Source of the DNA: Cristatella mucedo
Taxonomy: Eukaryota; Bryozoa; Phylactolaemata; Cristatellidae
Reading direction: 5' to 3'
Length of the DNA stretch: 64,000 bases
Assembly (NCBI GenBank): GCA_009760855.2
Contig: WPIO01000025.1
Coordinates: 2,667,001 to 2,731,000 of the forward strand
Shown here piece by piece: positions 1 to 12,298 of the stretch. Below the pieces are notes generated by a model, which searched no databases, was not told the DNA's origin, and saw nothing but the letters and a program-made list of their open reading frames with translations. Both the position numbers and the translations under genes were made by a program. Each line of letters starts with the position of its first letter. Within the stretch, counting starts at the first letter, position 1.

Positions 1-1340
1 CGTCGCTTTCAAATAGACTTGTCTAGGCTACGGATTAAGGATTGCCACGCTACGGTATGAGCGCTCTTCGTCGCTGCCGCGTACAGCTACTGTCAGCATA
101 CCAGCATGCATCGGCGCTACGTCTACAAGCCGTTAGCAGCGATTCCCAGGCCCGGAGCTTTGCCGTCGTCATTCGTCGCGCACCTGCTGAGACTAGCACA
201 ACCACGAGCGCTGCTTATGCGGCTTAGTTTTGGCCCGGAGGTAGCAGACGCTGCACTGCATTTGTGACGGGCTCCTCTTTTGCCTATCGTATCGACCGCG
301 GCGTCCGTATTTCTGTCGTAGGTTGCTCGCCGCTTCGCGCTCCATACAGCCGTGCCGCCCGCAATTCGCTTATGGCGAGCCCACCGCGGATCGCGCGCCG
401 CGAGGGGGGCTCGCGCCGCGGGGGGCGCCCTGTGGGGGCACCCAGCGGGGGGGGGGGGGCCCGCAGCGAGGGGGCGCCGCGGGGGCGGGCGGCGCGGGCG
501 GCACGTGCAGCGCGTGCGAATCTGCTGGGCGCCATCGCGTCAGCACGAATAGCTCGGCGGCGGCGGCGCTTCGCCAAGCGTGGCGTTATCGGTTTGCAAG
601 ACGCTGCGCTTCGACCAGCCAGAATCTATCAGGCGACTCGCCTGTACAATAATCCGTCGCTTCCAGCGGTGCAGATTTTGCACGAGTGCGAAATTCAATT
701 GCACTTCCTTTCAATTAAGCGCCCATCAGCGGTCGGCGGAAGCAGCGCCGTGCGCCGCTTTATGGCTAACAGCGGATGTGTCGGGATGGGGCACTCGGCC
801 GCTACGGATTCTTGCCGGCGCCTTGGTAACCCCTGTGGCATTCTTTTCTTCTCATCCGTATTTAATTATGCTTGGCTGACGCGCGTGACTAAAGTCGGGC
901 TACTGCATAGCATTGCGACGCTTCTATATTCGAAACGCTCGAGGGGTCAATCGCAAATTCAGCAGGCGACTGCGATCCGAGAACCGTCACGCGACGCTGG
1001 AAAACGCACTAATGACGCGTGGGCCGTCGCCGGTTGGACTTTGCGCACTGCCTCCTCATCGGAACTGCGAAATCTGACGCTTTGTGCCGACCGTCGACGC
1101 AAGTCCTTTTCTACGAGAGGAGCAGAATTCGCGGGTGGGCTTCGCATTTGTATGGACACTAAAGCCGGTGCTGCGGCACATTCTGACTGGCACCTGCAGG
1201 AAACCCGCATCGGTTAGCACGCCATGGCGGAATGGCCTTCAGATGTCCGGATGTTGACTTTATGTCTGTCTATTTGTCATTTACCGTACTGGCTCGCGGA
1301 TGCATTTCGCTTGCGAGACGAGTGGAACGACCTTGGAAAT
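1..1340. other. Unassigned GC-rich sequence at the left edge
   Basis: No gene could be supported. Bases about 370-560 are very rich in G, C and CpG, with a run of G near 448-458. A 317-codon open frame spans 264-1217 on the plus strand, but its Arg/Ala/Gly-rich product looks like translated GC-rich DNA and matches no family I recognise. The block could be a CpG-rich promoter or first exon. Confidence 0.3.
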
Positions 1341-1349
1341 AAAAATCAT

Positions 1350-1425
1350 ACATTTAATAATAATAATAATAATTTGGATAGAGCGTTTTCAGAGAACTCA
1401 GTCTCTTTCTAGGCATTTTACGTGA
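1350..1425 (-). repeat. LINE-A 3'-end scrap (hairpin plus ATT tail)
   Basis: Reading the minus strand, a diverged version of the LINE-A terminal hairpin (AGAGA and TCTCT arms) is followed by an ATT-type tail, seen here on the plus strand as AATAATAAT at 1357-1371. Only the last ~75 bases of the element are present. Confidence 0.6.
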
Positions 1426-1609
1426 ATAAGGTTGGCCGTAATGGCAACGAGATAGGTTGACGTACGGATCTCGTGGCGGGAGCCTCATTGTCCGTGTGTC
1501 ACATGACCGGAAGTGGAAGCTCAAGACCTAGGCCGGCCAAGCACAGGTCTACCTAGGGCCTATAACGGCGTCAAATTTCTCGCACACAGACGATTGCTTC
1601 ATGGGTCTT

Positions 1610-1768
1610 CACCTAGGAGGTAAGATGCTTGCTCTTCACGACCCGGGTCGTGGGTTCGAGTCTTGTAGTATGAGATCCCTCATTATCCACTGCAAGCGGT
1701 GGGAATAGCCGTCAAGGCTCTTCTGTCGCTATGTAAGTGAGGCTGTTGTTGAATTAGCTAACCTAAAA
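1610..1768 (+). mobile_element. SINE-1, tRNA-derived
   Basis: A tRNA-like head carries a good Pol III B box (GGGTTCGAGTC near 1653-1663) preceded by a diverged A-box region. A family-specific body follows, with the blocks CACTGCAAGCGGTGG, AGCCGTCAAGGCTCTTCTGT and GAGGCTGTT. The same blocks recur in the other SINE-1 copies listed. The long non-tRNA body and the mismatched acceptor ends show it is not a working tRNA gene. Confidence 0.75.
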
Positions 1769-2011
1769 AGTGACGCCTGCTATCTTTTATGGCTGCATAA
1801 TAAATGAGCGTTCGTTTATTTTACTCGCCGTCAGTGGGTATAGAGTAAAAGCCCGAGCGAATAGTCACTATATCAAAAGGCTTGCTTGGACATGAAGTGA
1901 CCGGAGGTTAGCTGGCCACATTTTGTGTTCCGAGAAATCCGTTCTCGTGCATCACATGAAACAATACAACCCCAGTTTGTGCCTAGTTTTAAAATATAGG
2001 AAAAACGGCTC

Positions 2012-2100
2012 CATTTCCTTAGCCGCAAATGTAAAGCGCCTAGAAAGAGGCTGAGTTCTCTGCGGGCGCTTTATCCAATATATTATTCTTATTATTATAA
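2012..2100 (+). repeat. LINE-A 3'-end scrap
   Basis: The LINE-A terminal block is present: GCAAATGTAAAGCGCC, the AGAA...TTCT inner stem, GGGCGCTTTAT and an ATTATTCTTATTATT tail. It lacks any coding part, so it is a very short 5'-truncated insertion or a decayed copy. Confidence 0.7.
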
Positions 2101-4790
2101 TACAGATCGTGAAAATAATTGGTTTCCAGCAGTACGGTAACGTTAATGAAACGAAGCCAGACACACTAGGTCAAACAAATATAGCGTTGCAAAACCCGAA
2201 GGACTACTTTCTCATCAAAGAGAAGAATCCGTACCCTCATAATTGCAATAAAAATACTTTTTAAATGCACATTTGAATGTACGCCCGCGCCTGCGTAATC
2301 AGCCATTGGCCTGTACAAGCAGGCTGAAGCCTACGCTTCGTATCTAATGCCCATCATCCATGTCACTGTTTGACACTTGCAGTAGCTGGGGGGGGGGGGT
2401 TTAGTAGTTTTTTTTATAAATCGAAGCCAAACTCTGAATTAACTTTTTTGACGTATTTAAATTTATCTCCCCTGATGCCCCCGCCCGCCCGCCCGCCGAG
2501 GCGCTTCGGGGCTGCGAGGGCTCCCGGCGGCGCTCCTCTACACGCAGTACTCCAGCAGCACGCAGTGGCACCTAGTGGCTTGTAGACAGCAGCTGAGCGA
2601 GCTGGCTCCAGCTCCAGCTCCAGCTGGAAGCCATATTGCTCAGCTTAGTTGTTATCTTAACAGGCGGTCCGCCGGCTAGGGCTGTGCCTTCGCGTGGCAA
2701 CGATTTCCCGCCTTACCGGAAGCTACAACGGTGCAAAAATAGGCTTTTCCTGAAAGCCGACGCTGCGCTCTGCCCAACGTTGCCCGTCGCGTATAAAAAA
2801 TACTCGAGGGTTTCGGTCGCTTGCACCACTGCCCGTAGAAACTTTACGTCACAAAATTGACGCTCGGCAGATGCTAGTGAGAACCGCACCGAGGCTCGTT
2901 CCCGGCTCTGACAGCGGCAGGAAAGGCGCTCGATCGCTCGCTCGCGCTGTAGCGAAAGCTCCGCACAGTACGATGCGGAGGAAAGTGAGTTTGCACCGGC
3001 GTGAACCAGCTGGGTCAACTAAAGCTTTTCCTGAACAAGCCACTGTCGTCCATGGACGACGCACCAGCACCCATTACCGGACCGCCCCCACCGCCACTGC
3101 GCGAGCGAGCGTGCTCCCCCAATCTCGAGCATGCCGCTGCTCGGCTTTCAGCGAGTGGGCTCATGGCTACGCCTTCATCACCCGCGCGTTCGTCGTTGGC
3201 CGAACGATCTCATTACGCATCCTGTTCCGGTACAGCGAGCACACCTGGCACTCGTTCGCTCCGGTATAACAAACGCACCTGTCGGGCTGTCCGCGTTCTG
3301 AGCGGAGGAGGTCGCAGGCGCCGCCGCCGCACACCTGCGACCATCTCGAGCGCCAGCTCTCTTACAGGCGGAGAACGCGTGAGCACGCGTCTGTCGAGAA
3401 AATAGCCACGCCTCTTCTGGCGGTGTCGCCGTCGTGTCTAGCGTGGCGGCGCAAGCGGCTTTCAAGCTAAAAGAATGCGGTGTGGCGGTCTAACCTCATG
3501 CCACTTCGCTTAACCGAATTATTCCGCTCCCCTCGCTGACGCGTCTCTCGCGGCCTTGCAGTGCAAGGCCGAAAGTCAACGAGGCAGGACGGTAGGGGAA
3601 GGGATTGGCGGCCGAATTGACGGCTGCCGTCGTGCAGGAAGCGGCGGCGCGGCATCAGCGGGCTGCTTCTCCTTCGTGGCTTCGAGAATGAGCTCGTGCG
3701 ACAACGCTCCTCCGTTAACCCGCTATTAGGGCTCAGATAATTGACGAGCCTATCTATCTATGAGAGGGATTGGCACGGCTAGTGCAGCATGTCCACTTAG
3801 CTGCAGACGACCGCCATCGTAACCGGCCGGTAGCCCCCCCTCTCGAGCATTCGGGATTTAGTCCAAGCATGTAGCCATACCTTGACCTTGCCACTACAGC
3901 TAATCTAAAAGGATGCCTGTGGTGCGCTTGAGACGCGTCCTTTCCCTTTCTCGGTCCGAGTGGCTGGGACTGCAAGCCACTTCCTTCGGTGCGCCCACGC
4001 CGCTGCGGCAGCCGTGAGTAACTCCAGCCGAGGTGAGCACGTTTCAGTCACGCTGGGCTGCATTCTTGCTGCTCACCCGCGGGCCAGTCTAAATACTGGT
4101 ATCAAAACAACCACGACAATACCGTAATCAAAACCAATCGCGATGCCGGAACACTACAATTCGGTTAAGCCCTTGAGCAAGAATTAGCTAGGGGGCTTAT
4201 CTCCCATCCCTAGTAGATGACCAGGAAGAGGCAAGCTCCTGCAACAGCAGGAATGCTTTATTTAGTCCTGCCCCTGAAGGTACGGAAGCCTGGTAGCCCC
4301 TCCCTCCCTCATGGCCACTCCAGTCACCAGCGGGGAGGAGCTACCTTGATTAAAAATTGGCTCCAGAGGCTCGTCTCCCCCTCCCCAGGAGCTCTAGAGG
4401 CCAGTTAGCCCATTGCTGACGGCTACCCACCAAGATGTCGGGGAGGAGCTACAGTGCTCAGAGAAAGGCTGTGAGGACGATTTTCGCGCTGCACGAGGTC
4501 AGTAGGCAGCTTTCTGGATTCGCCAGGCAGGCAATCCCCTCCTTATTTCTGGCGTAGGTAAAACGGCTACTGTGGCGGGCGGCAGGCGTTCAGAATGAAC
4601 GAACGTTCTGATTGGGTGTCCAGGTGGATGTATCTTCGAGTATTTTTTGAGGGGCGATCGTATTTTCGAGGATATGCGATGCAACTTTTTTATAGACAGG
4701 TCCAAGGCGCCTGCCTTACAGAGCGATAGGGGAAAGCTTCAGGCTATATGAATTAGGCGCACCTTTTCCATTTTGGCAGGTCTAAACATT
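2101..4790. other. Unassigned stretch with CpG-rich block
   Basis: No gene or known repeat could be supported. There is a G homopolymer near 2390-2399 and a CpG-rich block at about 2860-3440. A short AGCTCC repeat lies near 2602-2625. A motif GGGGAGGAGCTAC occurs twice, near 4333 and 4440. Open frames at 2871-3269 and 3001-3405 overlap each other in different frames and have low-complexity products, so neither is called. Confidence 0.3.
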
Positions 4791-4797
4791 CGTCTCT

Positions 4798-4962
4798 GCT
4801 GATTAAACAGCTTCTTTTGTATAGTGACAGAAGAGCCTTTACGGCTATTACTACCGCTTGCAGCGGCAATACAGGATTGCCCACCGCAGGATTTGAACCC
4901 ACAACCTCGGGACCAAGGTCATGAAAAGTGACCGCTTTACCTAATGTGCCATCACGGCTTAT
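4798..4962 (-). mobile_element. SINE-1, tRNA-derived
   Basis: On the minus strand this starts with an A-box-like TGGCACATTAGGTAAAG and a B box (GGGTTTCAAATCC-type, read from 4888-4900). The SINE-1 body follows, including CTGCAAGCGGT and AGCCGTAAAGGCTCTTCTGT, then the terminal GCTGTTTAATCAGC. It is almost full length. Confidence 0.8.
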
Positions 4963-5031
4963 GATGGCACGTGTTAGCCGTGAACCTTAGGGGTCTACGC
5001 GTAGGCAGGCTGCTTAAAAAATATTTGCATG

Positions 5032-5208
5032 ATGATCCTGTGCATGTCACCTCTAACCACGTTATGCTTGTTGACATTGTGCATGCCAACACTAACCACA
5101 GGATCGTGCTTCCTTTACAGCATATGTAAAGTGCCTAGAAAGAGATTAAGTTTTCTAAGGGTGCTATGCAAACGAATTATTGTTATTATTATTATTATCA
5201 CTAAATGT
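5032..5208 (+). repeat. LINE-A 3' untranslated region fragment
   Basis: The sequence matches the LINE-A 3' UTR: CTGTGCATGTCACC, CTAACCAC and GCATGCCAACACTAACCAC blocks, then the hairpin (AAAGTGCCTAGAAAGAGATTAAG) and an ATTATTATT tail. No coding part is retained. Confidence 0.7.
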
Positions 5209-5209
5209 T

Positions 5210-6110
5210 TTCCAAAAGTGCAAGCAGCCCTTTTGTGCCGCTACATCGGCAAGCAATTTTAAGATTTTTCTAGACAGTGCAAGTCTACTCATGTTGGACG
5301 AATTCTGCCACCCAGCGTGTCTCGTGGATAAAGCTTCTATCTCGTTAACGTAGGGGTTAGCTCATTTGGTTTTCCGTGAATTTTGAAGAGGTTTCCGGTC
5401 TTCTGCCAAGACACACAGCCGACTGTCTAGAAAATGGAGGAGAGCTTAATTCTGTTTCAGAGAGAGCGACGTTAGACCCATTTTCAAGGTGACTATTACT
5501 ATTTCATTGTTGGAGCTATTCTGGTCGGCGTGCCATCGCAGATTCGGAGTCGGCCTGCGAAAGGAGAAAATATTCCCAAAAGACGCCAAGAAAGTATTTC
5601 GCCAGATACCCTGTCTGTGGTCATGTTACGAATGGGTCACTCGGCCGAAGGCCATAACTCTTCCGGAGCCACCGGCGACAACAACTACCTTTTCTCACTT
5701 GAGTCAGAAACGGGCTTTACAAATGTGTGTTTTTGACAAATATGGGCGTGACCAAACTGTGGCCCAATGATCATAAATCTCTGCCGCGTCGCTCCGATTT
5801 TCTCTAGCCTGCCATAACAGTACTGCAACAGACGAGCAATGCCCTTTGAATAAGCTACAAAGCCGGATGCTGGCAACTGCAGCAGCCTGTTTACCCTCAG
5901 TCGTCTCTGTCGTTATTTTTTTCGAAATACGTAGAGCACTGCCGTTCAGAAAATCTTCGTTATTTAGAGAACATTTTAAATAAGGAAACTGCTACTGGAA
6001 GACTCATGCCATAGAGCGACTCAGTCGCTGCATTTTAGTTGGTAAATTGAAATAAAGCACTTCATCCCTCGGCTTGCCCAGCGATCGGCAAAGAAAACAA
6101 CTAATACAAA
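5210..6110. other. Unassigned stretch
   Basis: I see no gene or recognised repeat. A 93-codon plus-strand frame at 5489-5770 has no recognisable domain and no supporting features. Confidence 0.25.
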
Positions 6111-6115
6111 ATACT

Positions 6116-6275
6116 AGCTGATTCAACAGCCTCTTTTTTATAGCCACAGAAGAGCCTTTCGGCTATCACCACCGCTTGCAGCGGCGATATAGGATCGCCT
6201 ACCGCAGGATTCGAACCCACAACTTTGGGAGCGAGGTCATGAAAAGCAACCGCCTTACCTAATGTGCCATCACGA
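6116..6275 (-). mobile_element. SINE-1, tRNA-derived
   Basis: On the minus strand, a tRNA-like head with an A-box region and a good B box (GGGTTCGAATCC, complement of 6208-6219) precedes the SINE-1 body blocks CTGCAAGCGGTGGTGATAGC and AGGCTCTTCTGTGGC. It ends in GAGGCTGTTGAATCAGC. It is about 1.2 kb from a same-orientation copy at 4798-4962. Confidence 0.85.
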
Positions 6276-6531
6276 AAATGTACGCCGTTGGACGTCGCAT
6301 TTCTGGCTATCGTACCACCTGCCTCCAGGTCAAAGTATAGCCCATCTGAAAATTCCAAACTGCTGGCTTTCTGTGTTAGGCGGATTTCTCATGTATCGAA
6401 GACAGACAGATATCGCTTTAGCTCATTTAGGGCTTATTTATATTTTTTCCTTTGGAAGCCATCGCATGCACTATTGGTGCTTCGAGTCAGTGCCCGATCG
6501 TGTCTGATGGCTTCCATTCGAATAATCTAAT

Positions 6532-6627
6532 TTGCTGCAAATGTAAAGCGCCTAGAAAGAGGTTGAGTTCTCTGAGGGCGCTTTATCAAGTGCATTATTA
6601 TTGTTATTATTATTATTATTATTATTA
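6532..6627 (+). repeat. LINE-A 3'-end scrap
   Basis: A well-preserved terminal hairpin (AAAGCGCC...GGGCGCTTT with AGAG/TCTC inner arms) is followed by CAAGTGCATTATTATTG and ATT repeats. No upstream LINE coding sequence is present. Confidence 0.75.
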
Positions 6628-6635
6628 ATTTCGAA

Positions 6636-6797
6636 CAGGGTTGTAGCCCGGCAATGAGGCAGTCATATTTCACGACCTGACAGATTTCGGGTCCAAGTCG
6701 TGCCGTAGAAAAACTGTAATTACCTGCTGCAAGAGTAGAGTGATAGCCAAACAAGTTATCCTATCGCTACATATATGAGGTTGAGTCAGCTTATCTT
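6636..6797 (+). mobile_element. SINE-1, degenerate copy
   Basis: The order of blocks matches SINE-1, although each is mutated. A head with TTTCACGACCTGACAG and a weak B box (CGGGTCCAAGTC) is followed by TACCTGCTGCAAG, GTGATAGCC and ATCGCTACATATATGAGG. Confidence 0.55.
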
Positions 6798-6826
6798 GAC
6801 TTTATAAATTGCACCATTCCTACTTC

Positions 6827-6897
6827 CTTGAATAATAATAATTCACTTGATAAAGCGCCCTCAGAGAACTTAATCTCTCTCTAGGCGCTACTTTATC
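6827..6897 (-). repeat. LINE-A 3'-end scrap
   Basis: On the minus strand this is the LINE-A hairpin (GGCGCTTTATCAAGTG at its distal side) with a short ATT tail, seen on the plus strand as AATAATAATAATTCACTTG at 6830-6848. It lies about 200 bases from a plus-strand scrap at 6532-6627, so the two form an inverted pair. Confidence 0.7.
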
Positions 6898-7146
6898 ATT
6901 GCTGTAGCACGGGACGAGACATGCTTGAGCTCACATACTCATTTAGGGCTTGTATCTACAGTTTGCAGCATTTACCAAGGACTCATTGTCACAGACCTTT
7001 AAACACTCTTGCAGTTTAAGCCGTAATGTGCCTGGGTGTCTGTACATCTCAGCACGTCTTAGTAAACCATTAAGGCGGAGGCATACTGGAATTATCATCA
7101 CCTGTTAATTAAAGGGACAGTAGAAATTGGATCATTTTAGAAAACA

Positions 7147-7290
7147 TTTTGGCTGATTTTACAGGCTCATTTAAATAGTGCCAGAAAGGTTTTAAAGACT
7201 ATCTCCACCGCTTGTGGCAGGTAATAAAGACTCGCTCACTGCAGGAATCAAACCCACGAACTGGGTCGTGAAGAGCGAGCACCTTATACC
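7147..7290 (-). mobile_element. SINE-1, degenerate copy
   Basis: On the minus strand, a head including TTCACGACCCAG and a B-box-like TGGGTTTGATTCC precedes the body blocks CCACAAGCGGTGG and AGCCTGTAAAATCAGCC. It is more diverged than the copies at 6116 and 12299. Confidence 0.6.
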
Positions 7291-7715
7291 AGGACTGAGA
7301 TCCAGACGCGAAAGAAGTACATGCAAACCATGAACCGTTGATTAATTGGCTATGTCTGGCCTTTACTGGATATATGATAACCAGAATTAGCTATAGAGGA
7401 ACGACAATTCAAAGGCAAGTGAGGATTGTGTCTTTGTCGTCTTAAATGTTCAACCGTAAGGTAGCCTGCATTACCCTAATTTAATGTAGATTCTGCTTTT
7501 TGAATTTTTCATTCCCTATAGGACAAGTTGCGTCTATGTGAACACTTATATAAATATTCAATTGTGGAAACAAAAAGATTGATAACCCGGATTTTGCACC
7601 GTTGACTAGAGAGTGGTTCGTGGAGATTTGACTTAAAAATCCTGAGCTTGTACTACAGCATAGGCCTAAAACACTACACATGTGAGTAAAATGTTGGATG
7701 GAATGCATGATATAT

Positions 7716-7809
<94 letters not shown>
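7716..7809. repeat. Compound (CA)n(TA)n microsatellite
   Basis: About 31 CA units run directly into about 15 TA units. Open frames across it on both strands are artefacts of the repeat. Confidence 0.97.
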
Positions 7810-7812
<3 letters not shown>

Positions 7813-8640
7813 CTTCAATATATTGCTCACTTTTATTGAATTTTAAATTTCGTTGGTTCAATTATTTTGGGTTTTTATTTGAAAGAGTTACACCAGGATG
7901 TCTTGGGGCGAGTTTTCATTCTAAACGCACCCCTTTGCAGGCAAAGCAGTCTGCGAATGTTACATGAAATTTGACAGTGCGTAATACCAACGGTGGCCAA
8001 TACTAGCCCATATTTTTATTAATAAAGTTTCCTCTTACTGAGAGTCAGACAGTGAACTTTCTAAATTTAACTCTTCAACATTCCTGAAATATTACATGAA
8101 ATATCGTAATTGCTAGACTAAACCGTTTCTCCAAAAAACCTTTTCTCAAAAAAACTGTGGGACCATTTTCCGCTTACATCAAGATTAAATATTTTAATGA
8201 TGATATTTTATATGGCTTCAGGTTTTATGGTCAAACTAACCTCGAGATTTTTAAAATAGTGTTTTATTGACTTTCATTGCAAGCGCCACTTTGCCTTAGC
8301 TTTAACCCGCCTGTGGTAATCAGGATATATGTATGTCGTTCTGAAATAAGCCATAAATACGTATCCATACATTTAATATTGTAATGAAGATATTGCTGCA
8401 TACTTCTGCTCATGTTAATCTGTGGCATGCGATAAAACAAAATTGGCATCAGCAACAGACGAGCTTGCCTAGAGCTAGTTTAAACCTTTGTGCATTTCCC
8501 TCACTTGATCACCTACATAAGAAAAGCAAGCCTATATGATTTCAGGCTTCCTATCATTAGAAGATCACTATGCTATGTATTTTCCAGCTTTCCAACTCTC
8601 TCTTTCTCGAAGAAGCGTCGTAAGAAGTCATGTGGTTTTA
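7810..8640. other. Unassigned AT-rich stretch
   Basis: There is no supported gene or repeat. The sequence is AT-rich and full of stops in all frames. Confidence 0.3.
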
Positions 8641-8786
8641 CGAGCTCTTTTCTCCCCCTCTCTCTCCCTCTCTGCTCTCTCTCTCCCTCTCTCGCTCTCC
8701 CCCTCTCTCTGTCTCTGCTCTCACTCTCTCTGCCTCTCTCTGCTCTCTCTCTCTCTCTCCATCTCTCTCTCCCTCTCTCTGTCTCT

Positions 8787-8840
<54 letters not shown>

Positions 8841-9122
8841 CTCTCTCTCTCTCTCCCTCTCTCTCTGCTCTCTGCTCTCTCTCTCTCTCTCTGCTCTCTC
8901 TGCTCTCTCTCTCTCTCTTCTTTCTCTCTCTCTCTCTCTCTCTCTCTGCTCTCCCTCTCCCTCTCTCTCTCTCTCTCCCTCTCTCTCTCCCCCCTCTCTC
9001 TCTCTCTCTCTCTATCACTCTTTGCTCTCTCTCTCTCTCTCTCTTTGCTCTCTCTCTCTCTCTCTCTCTGCTCTCTCTCTCTCTCTCTCTGCTCTCTTTC
9101 TCTCCCTCTCTCTTTCTCTCTA
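8641..9122. repeat. Long (CT)n microsatellite, interrupted
   Basis: About 480 bases of CT dinucleotides are broken by regular CTGCTCTCT, CCCTCT and TTTCTC interruptions. This is an almost pure pyrimidine strand. The Leu/Ser and Arg/Glu open frames across it are repeat artefacts. Confidence 0.98.
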
Positions 9123-10760
9123 GACCATTATTTACAACTTTTATTCAAGTCATAGCGATTACACTTTTTCACGTGAAAAATCCATATTGCACAAGTTTCA
9201 CTGGATTCTGGAGCTGACGCACTAAGGCTATCATTAAGTTTGTCTCAGCTAGATGCCAGCAGGCCCTTCACCTTTCGTGCAATGAGGGCACAAAATGACG
9301 TTTTCTCTCGAAGGAAGTAACCTTGAGAGCTAGATGGGGTATGTATGACTTATTGTGCAATGAAACCAGAATAAAATTCATAACATAAGTAGAAGTAGAG
9401 TAGAAATAAGAAATTGAATGAAGCAGTAGGGCCACGATGAAGCCATTGCAATGGTGGAGAAATGAAAATATATCCTTTTGCACTCAGCACCACCGTTTGG
9501 TTGTCTCGTAAGTCTTAACTATTGCATTTTTTCGTTTTAAACATCATGATTTCCTCTTGCATCTATGTTAACTAAGCAGTACTCAGCCCCATTCTCTAGT
9601 CTTTAAGCAATGTGACTCATATTTTTTTCCATTTGAACCTAAAGCGTGACGACAACTTTAAGCTAATATCCAAATACTGAGACGGTATAAGTGCAATGTT
9701 TACCAATGCATTTTCTGGTGGGTATAGTATTTTATATTTAGGCTTGCTAGTTGGCGATGTTGCAATATCTTATTTCCAGTGACAATTCTCTTTGTTCGCT
9801 TTAAAAGCATGCCTGTGGAGTACGCTGCATTTGCCGGCATCTCTGCTTTAGATATTTATTTAAATGGCAGATTTCGAAGCAGCAGCTGCTGCAGAAAGTT
9901 GGGAGTTTAGCCCGCCTTAGCTGTGAGGTGGAATGAAGACAGCCAAATATCCCTCGTAATGAAAGAGCTTAAACCAGCCTGTTACTTGTTTCCCATATCA
10001 ATTACGCAATTAATGTCTTAAATATATCAGATGTGACTAAATCAGGAATTATTATCAAACTCAGAAGACTGGGCCTACCCAATCCTTATAGATTAATATA
10101 AGTTTTTGCGTAAGTCGATGTGAGATATTTTATTGAGAGTCCAACTGATGACCAGTGTAGAGACTAACAGTTTCAGATTAGTGTATCCGAAAGAGTACTC
10201 TATCAAAAAAATAAGTAATCTCATTCCGAATGTATTTATACAATTCATTAACTCTGTGCAAGAGAAAGGCAGAATTTAAGCCTGCATACTGACTACATTA
10301 ATGGAAATCTCTAGAGTTGTTCACGCTTTCGACGCTCTCTGCTGCATGGCTGAGCCCTAATTCAAATATTCTTGGAAAATTTGAATTGTTAGGTTTTTAA
10401 ATGTAAAACGCTGAAATGTTTTTTCAATTTTCTATAAATGGAAATTATGTTTACATCAGGCAAAAATCTGGAGCCCTACATGCAATTGTATCTACCGTTT
10501 ATCTTTGATCTGTTCTATTTTCTGCTAAGATTTTAAAGGTTCGGCGCCTCGGCGGCCCTTTCATATCTCATTTTGGCGATCTTATCCCTCGATATTTAAA
10601 TTGCTACGGCACGCTTCGTAATTTTTTTATAAGCACCGCTGCATGTCAAGTTCACAATAGTCATCGACACATCATGATTTTTGTGTCGCCAGTACCTTGA
10701 AATGCTTAGAATACAGTCAGCACCATCGTCCGGGGGTTATCGTATGTCTTGAACACATCG
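9123..10760. other. Unassigned AT-rich stretch
   Basis: I see no gene, tRNA or recognised repeat. The sequence is AT-rich with short open frames only. Confidence 0.3.
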
Positions 10761-10764
10761 GTCT

Positions 10765-10930
10765 TAACCTGGGGGGGGGGGTGAGATGCTCGAACTGCAT
10801 GACTTCATGGTGGTGGGTTTTAGTCATGCAGCATTTAGTACTTTATATCCCCATTACAAGCGAGAGTGTTAGCAGCAGGGCCCTTCTGCTCACATTATGC
10901 ATTTAATGAAGCTTCTAAATCAGCTAAACC
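10765..10930 (+). mobile_element. SINE-1, strongly decayed copy
   Basis: The SINE-1 block order is still visible. A head with CATGACTTCATGGTGGTGGGTTTTAGTC in the B-box position is followed by CATTACAAGCGAGAGTG, GGCCCTTCTGCT and a terminal AAATCAGCTAAACC. A run of ten G near 10771 disturbs the head. The call is tentative. Confidence 0.4.
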
Positions 10931-12298
10931 TTAATCTCTTTAACTTTTATTAAAATGTATTTGGGGAATCTTACCATTTTCAGCTGTTGTTGATATCTTT
11001 GACGTTTTTTCTTAAAGATTAATCATTCAAATTCTGCCCATGCTTGCACTGAATTTCAAAGTGAGCAATATCATAATATTTATGAAGTTCCTGTCTACCT
11101 TCTGGATTCTAAACTCTACGCAAGTTAGTGCAAATTAGCTGCAGATTTTGTAAGAGCTTCAAAACTCAAATTTACTTATGATAAGATGTCCTGTGTGTGC
11201 CAGCAAGCGTAGTGTGAGCACCATGGATTGTTTGAATTATTCACTAAAATCATGCAGCCTTGTCAAATTTACAGCAATATCAGTTATAATAAATCATTTA
11301 AAAGGCTACATTAATCCAAAATAATTTAAGCATAGGATGTATCTAATCCAGACTTGGATGCTTTTGGTCCAGAAAAAATCTGAATCGTGGATTTTTTAAC
11401 AAGTGAAACAATTTAGATACTTAATCTTTCATCTATGATTGCTGTGACGACCTTCAACGGGAAGCATCATAAGGATTTTCAGCACTTTTAAGCACTTTTA
11501 GCAGATTTAAGCAGCACTTGCTATGTAATATACAACTTGGTGGTAAAGACATGGACTTTTTTTTACAGGTAAGCCTTCTTAATTGCTGATTTCTTACTCT
11601 GGTGTGGTTGAATTCTGATTGCATAGGTGCGGCTTCTATGAACTCGTTAGCCATGCCTGGAGATGTTAGTTTCACCATTATTCTGCCGTGTGCTATAAGG
11701 ACTGGAAGGCTATAGGGTCGTATTTGTGGCACTATGAGTCTCTATACCGTGTGTTCGTGACACTGTGCAGACTTACATAAGCAAAGATATACGGTTTTCA
11801 GGTATAGTTAATAAAGCAATACCTGTAAGAAAAAATGAAAATATCTTGTGGAGTTTCATTTTAGTGCAGCCTCAACTGGGTTCGCCACTTCTCGGGGCGT
11901 TAATTCGCGTACCGACCACCACAGCGTCAGAGCTGCCCGGGCTGACGCGACTTTGAAAATATTAATAACTACCCAATCTGAGCTCTCGTCGCATATGTTT
12001 TCTTGCTTGAAGACATGTCACCATATAGGTGATGAATAGGATATGTAAACCCATATGAATAAAAGTTAGTACCTTAACAATATTTTAAGCATGCTTATTT
12101 TTATTAAGTGCACCATATTAGTGTTCCATTCATGAGAAAAAACGCCAAATACCGCCTGACGCCACAACATCAGCATCGCAATTTTGAATATATCCAGTCT
12201 GCTCATTAACAAGCCAGGGTCCTCCAGACGTTAACTATTATGCCGGTACCGGCATCTAGACGAGCTTTCTAATATGTCTTTACTAATATTTAAAAAAA
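10931..12298. other. Unassigned AT-rich stretch
   Basis: There is no supported gene or repeat. Near 11477-11513 the words AGCACTTTTA and AGCAGATTTA repeat locally, which looks like a small tandem slip. Confidence 0.3.

Noticed and set aside
264-1217. 317-codon plus-strand frame
   Set aside because: Its length is explained by GC-rich sequence with few stops. Frames on both strands are open across the same block and no domain is recognisable.
8490-9155. 221-codon Leu/Ser-rich open frame (and its shadows)
   Set aside because: It is a translation of the CT microsatellite. Dinucleotide repeats stay open in every frame.
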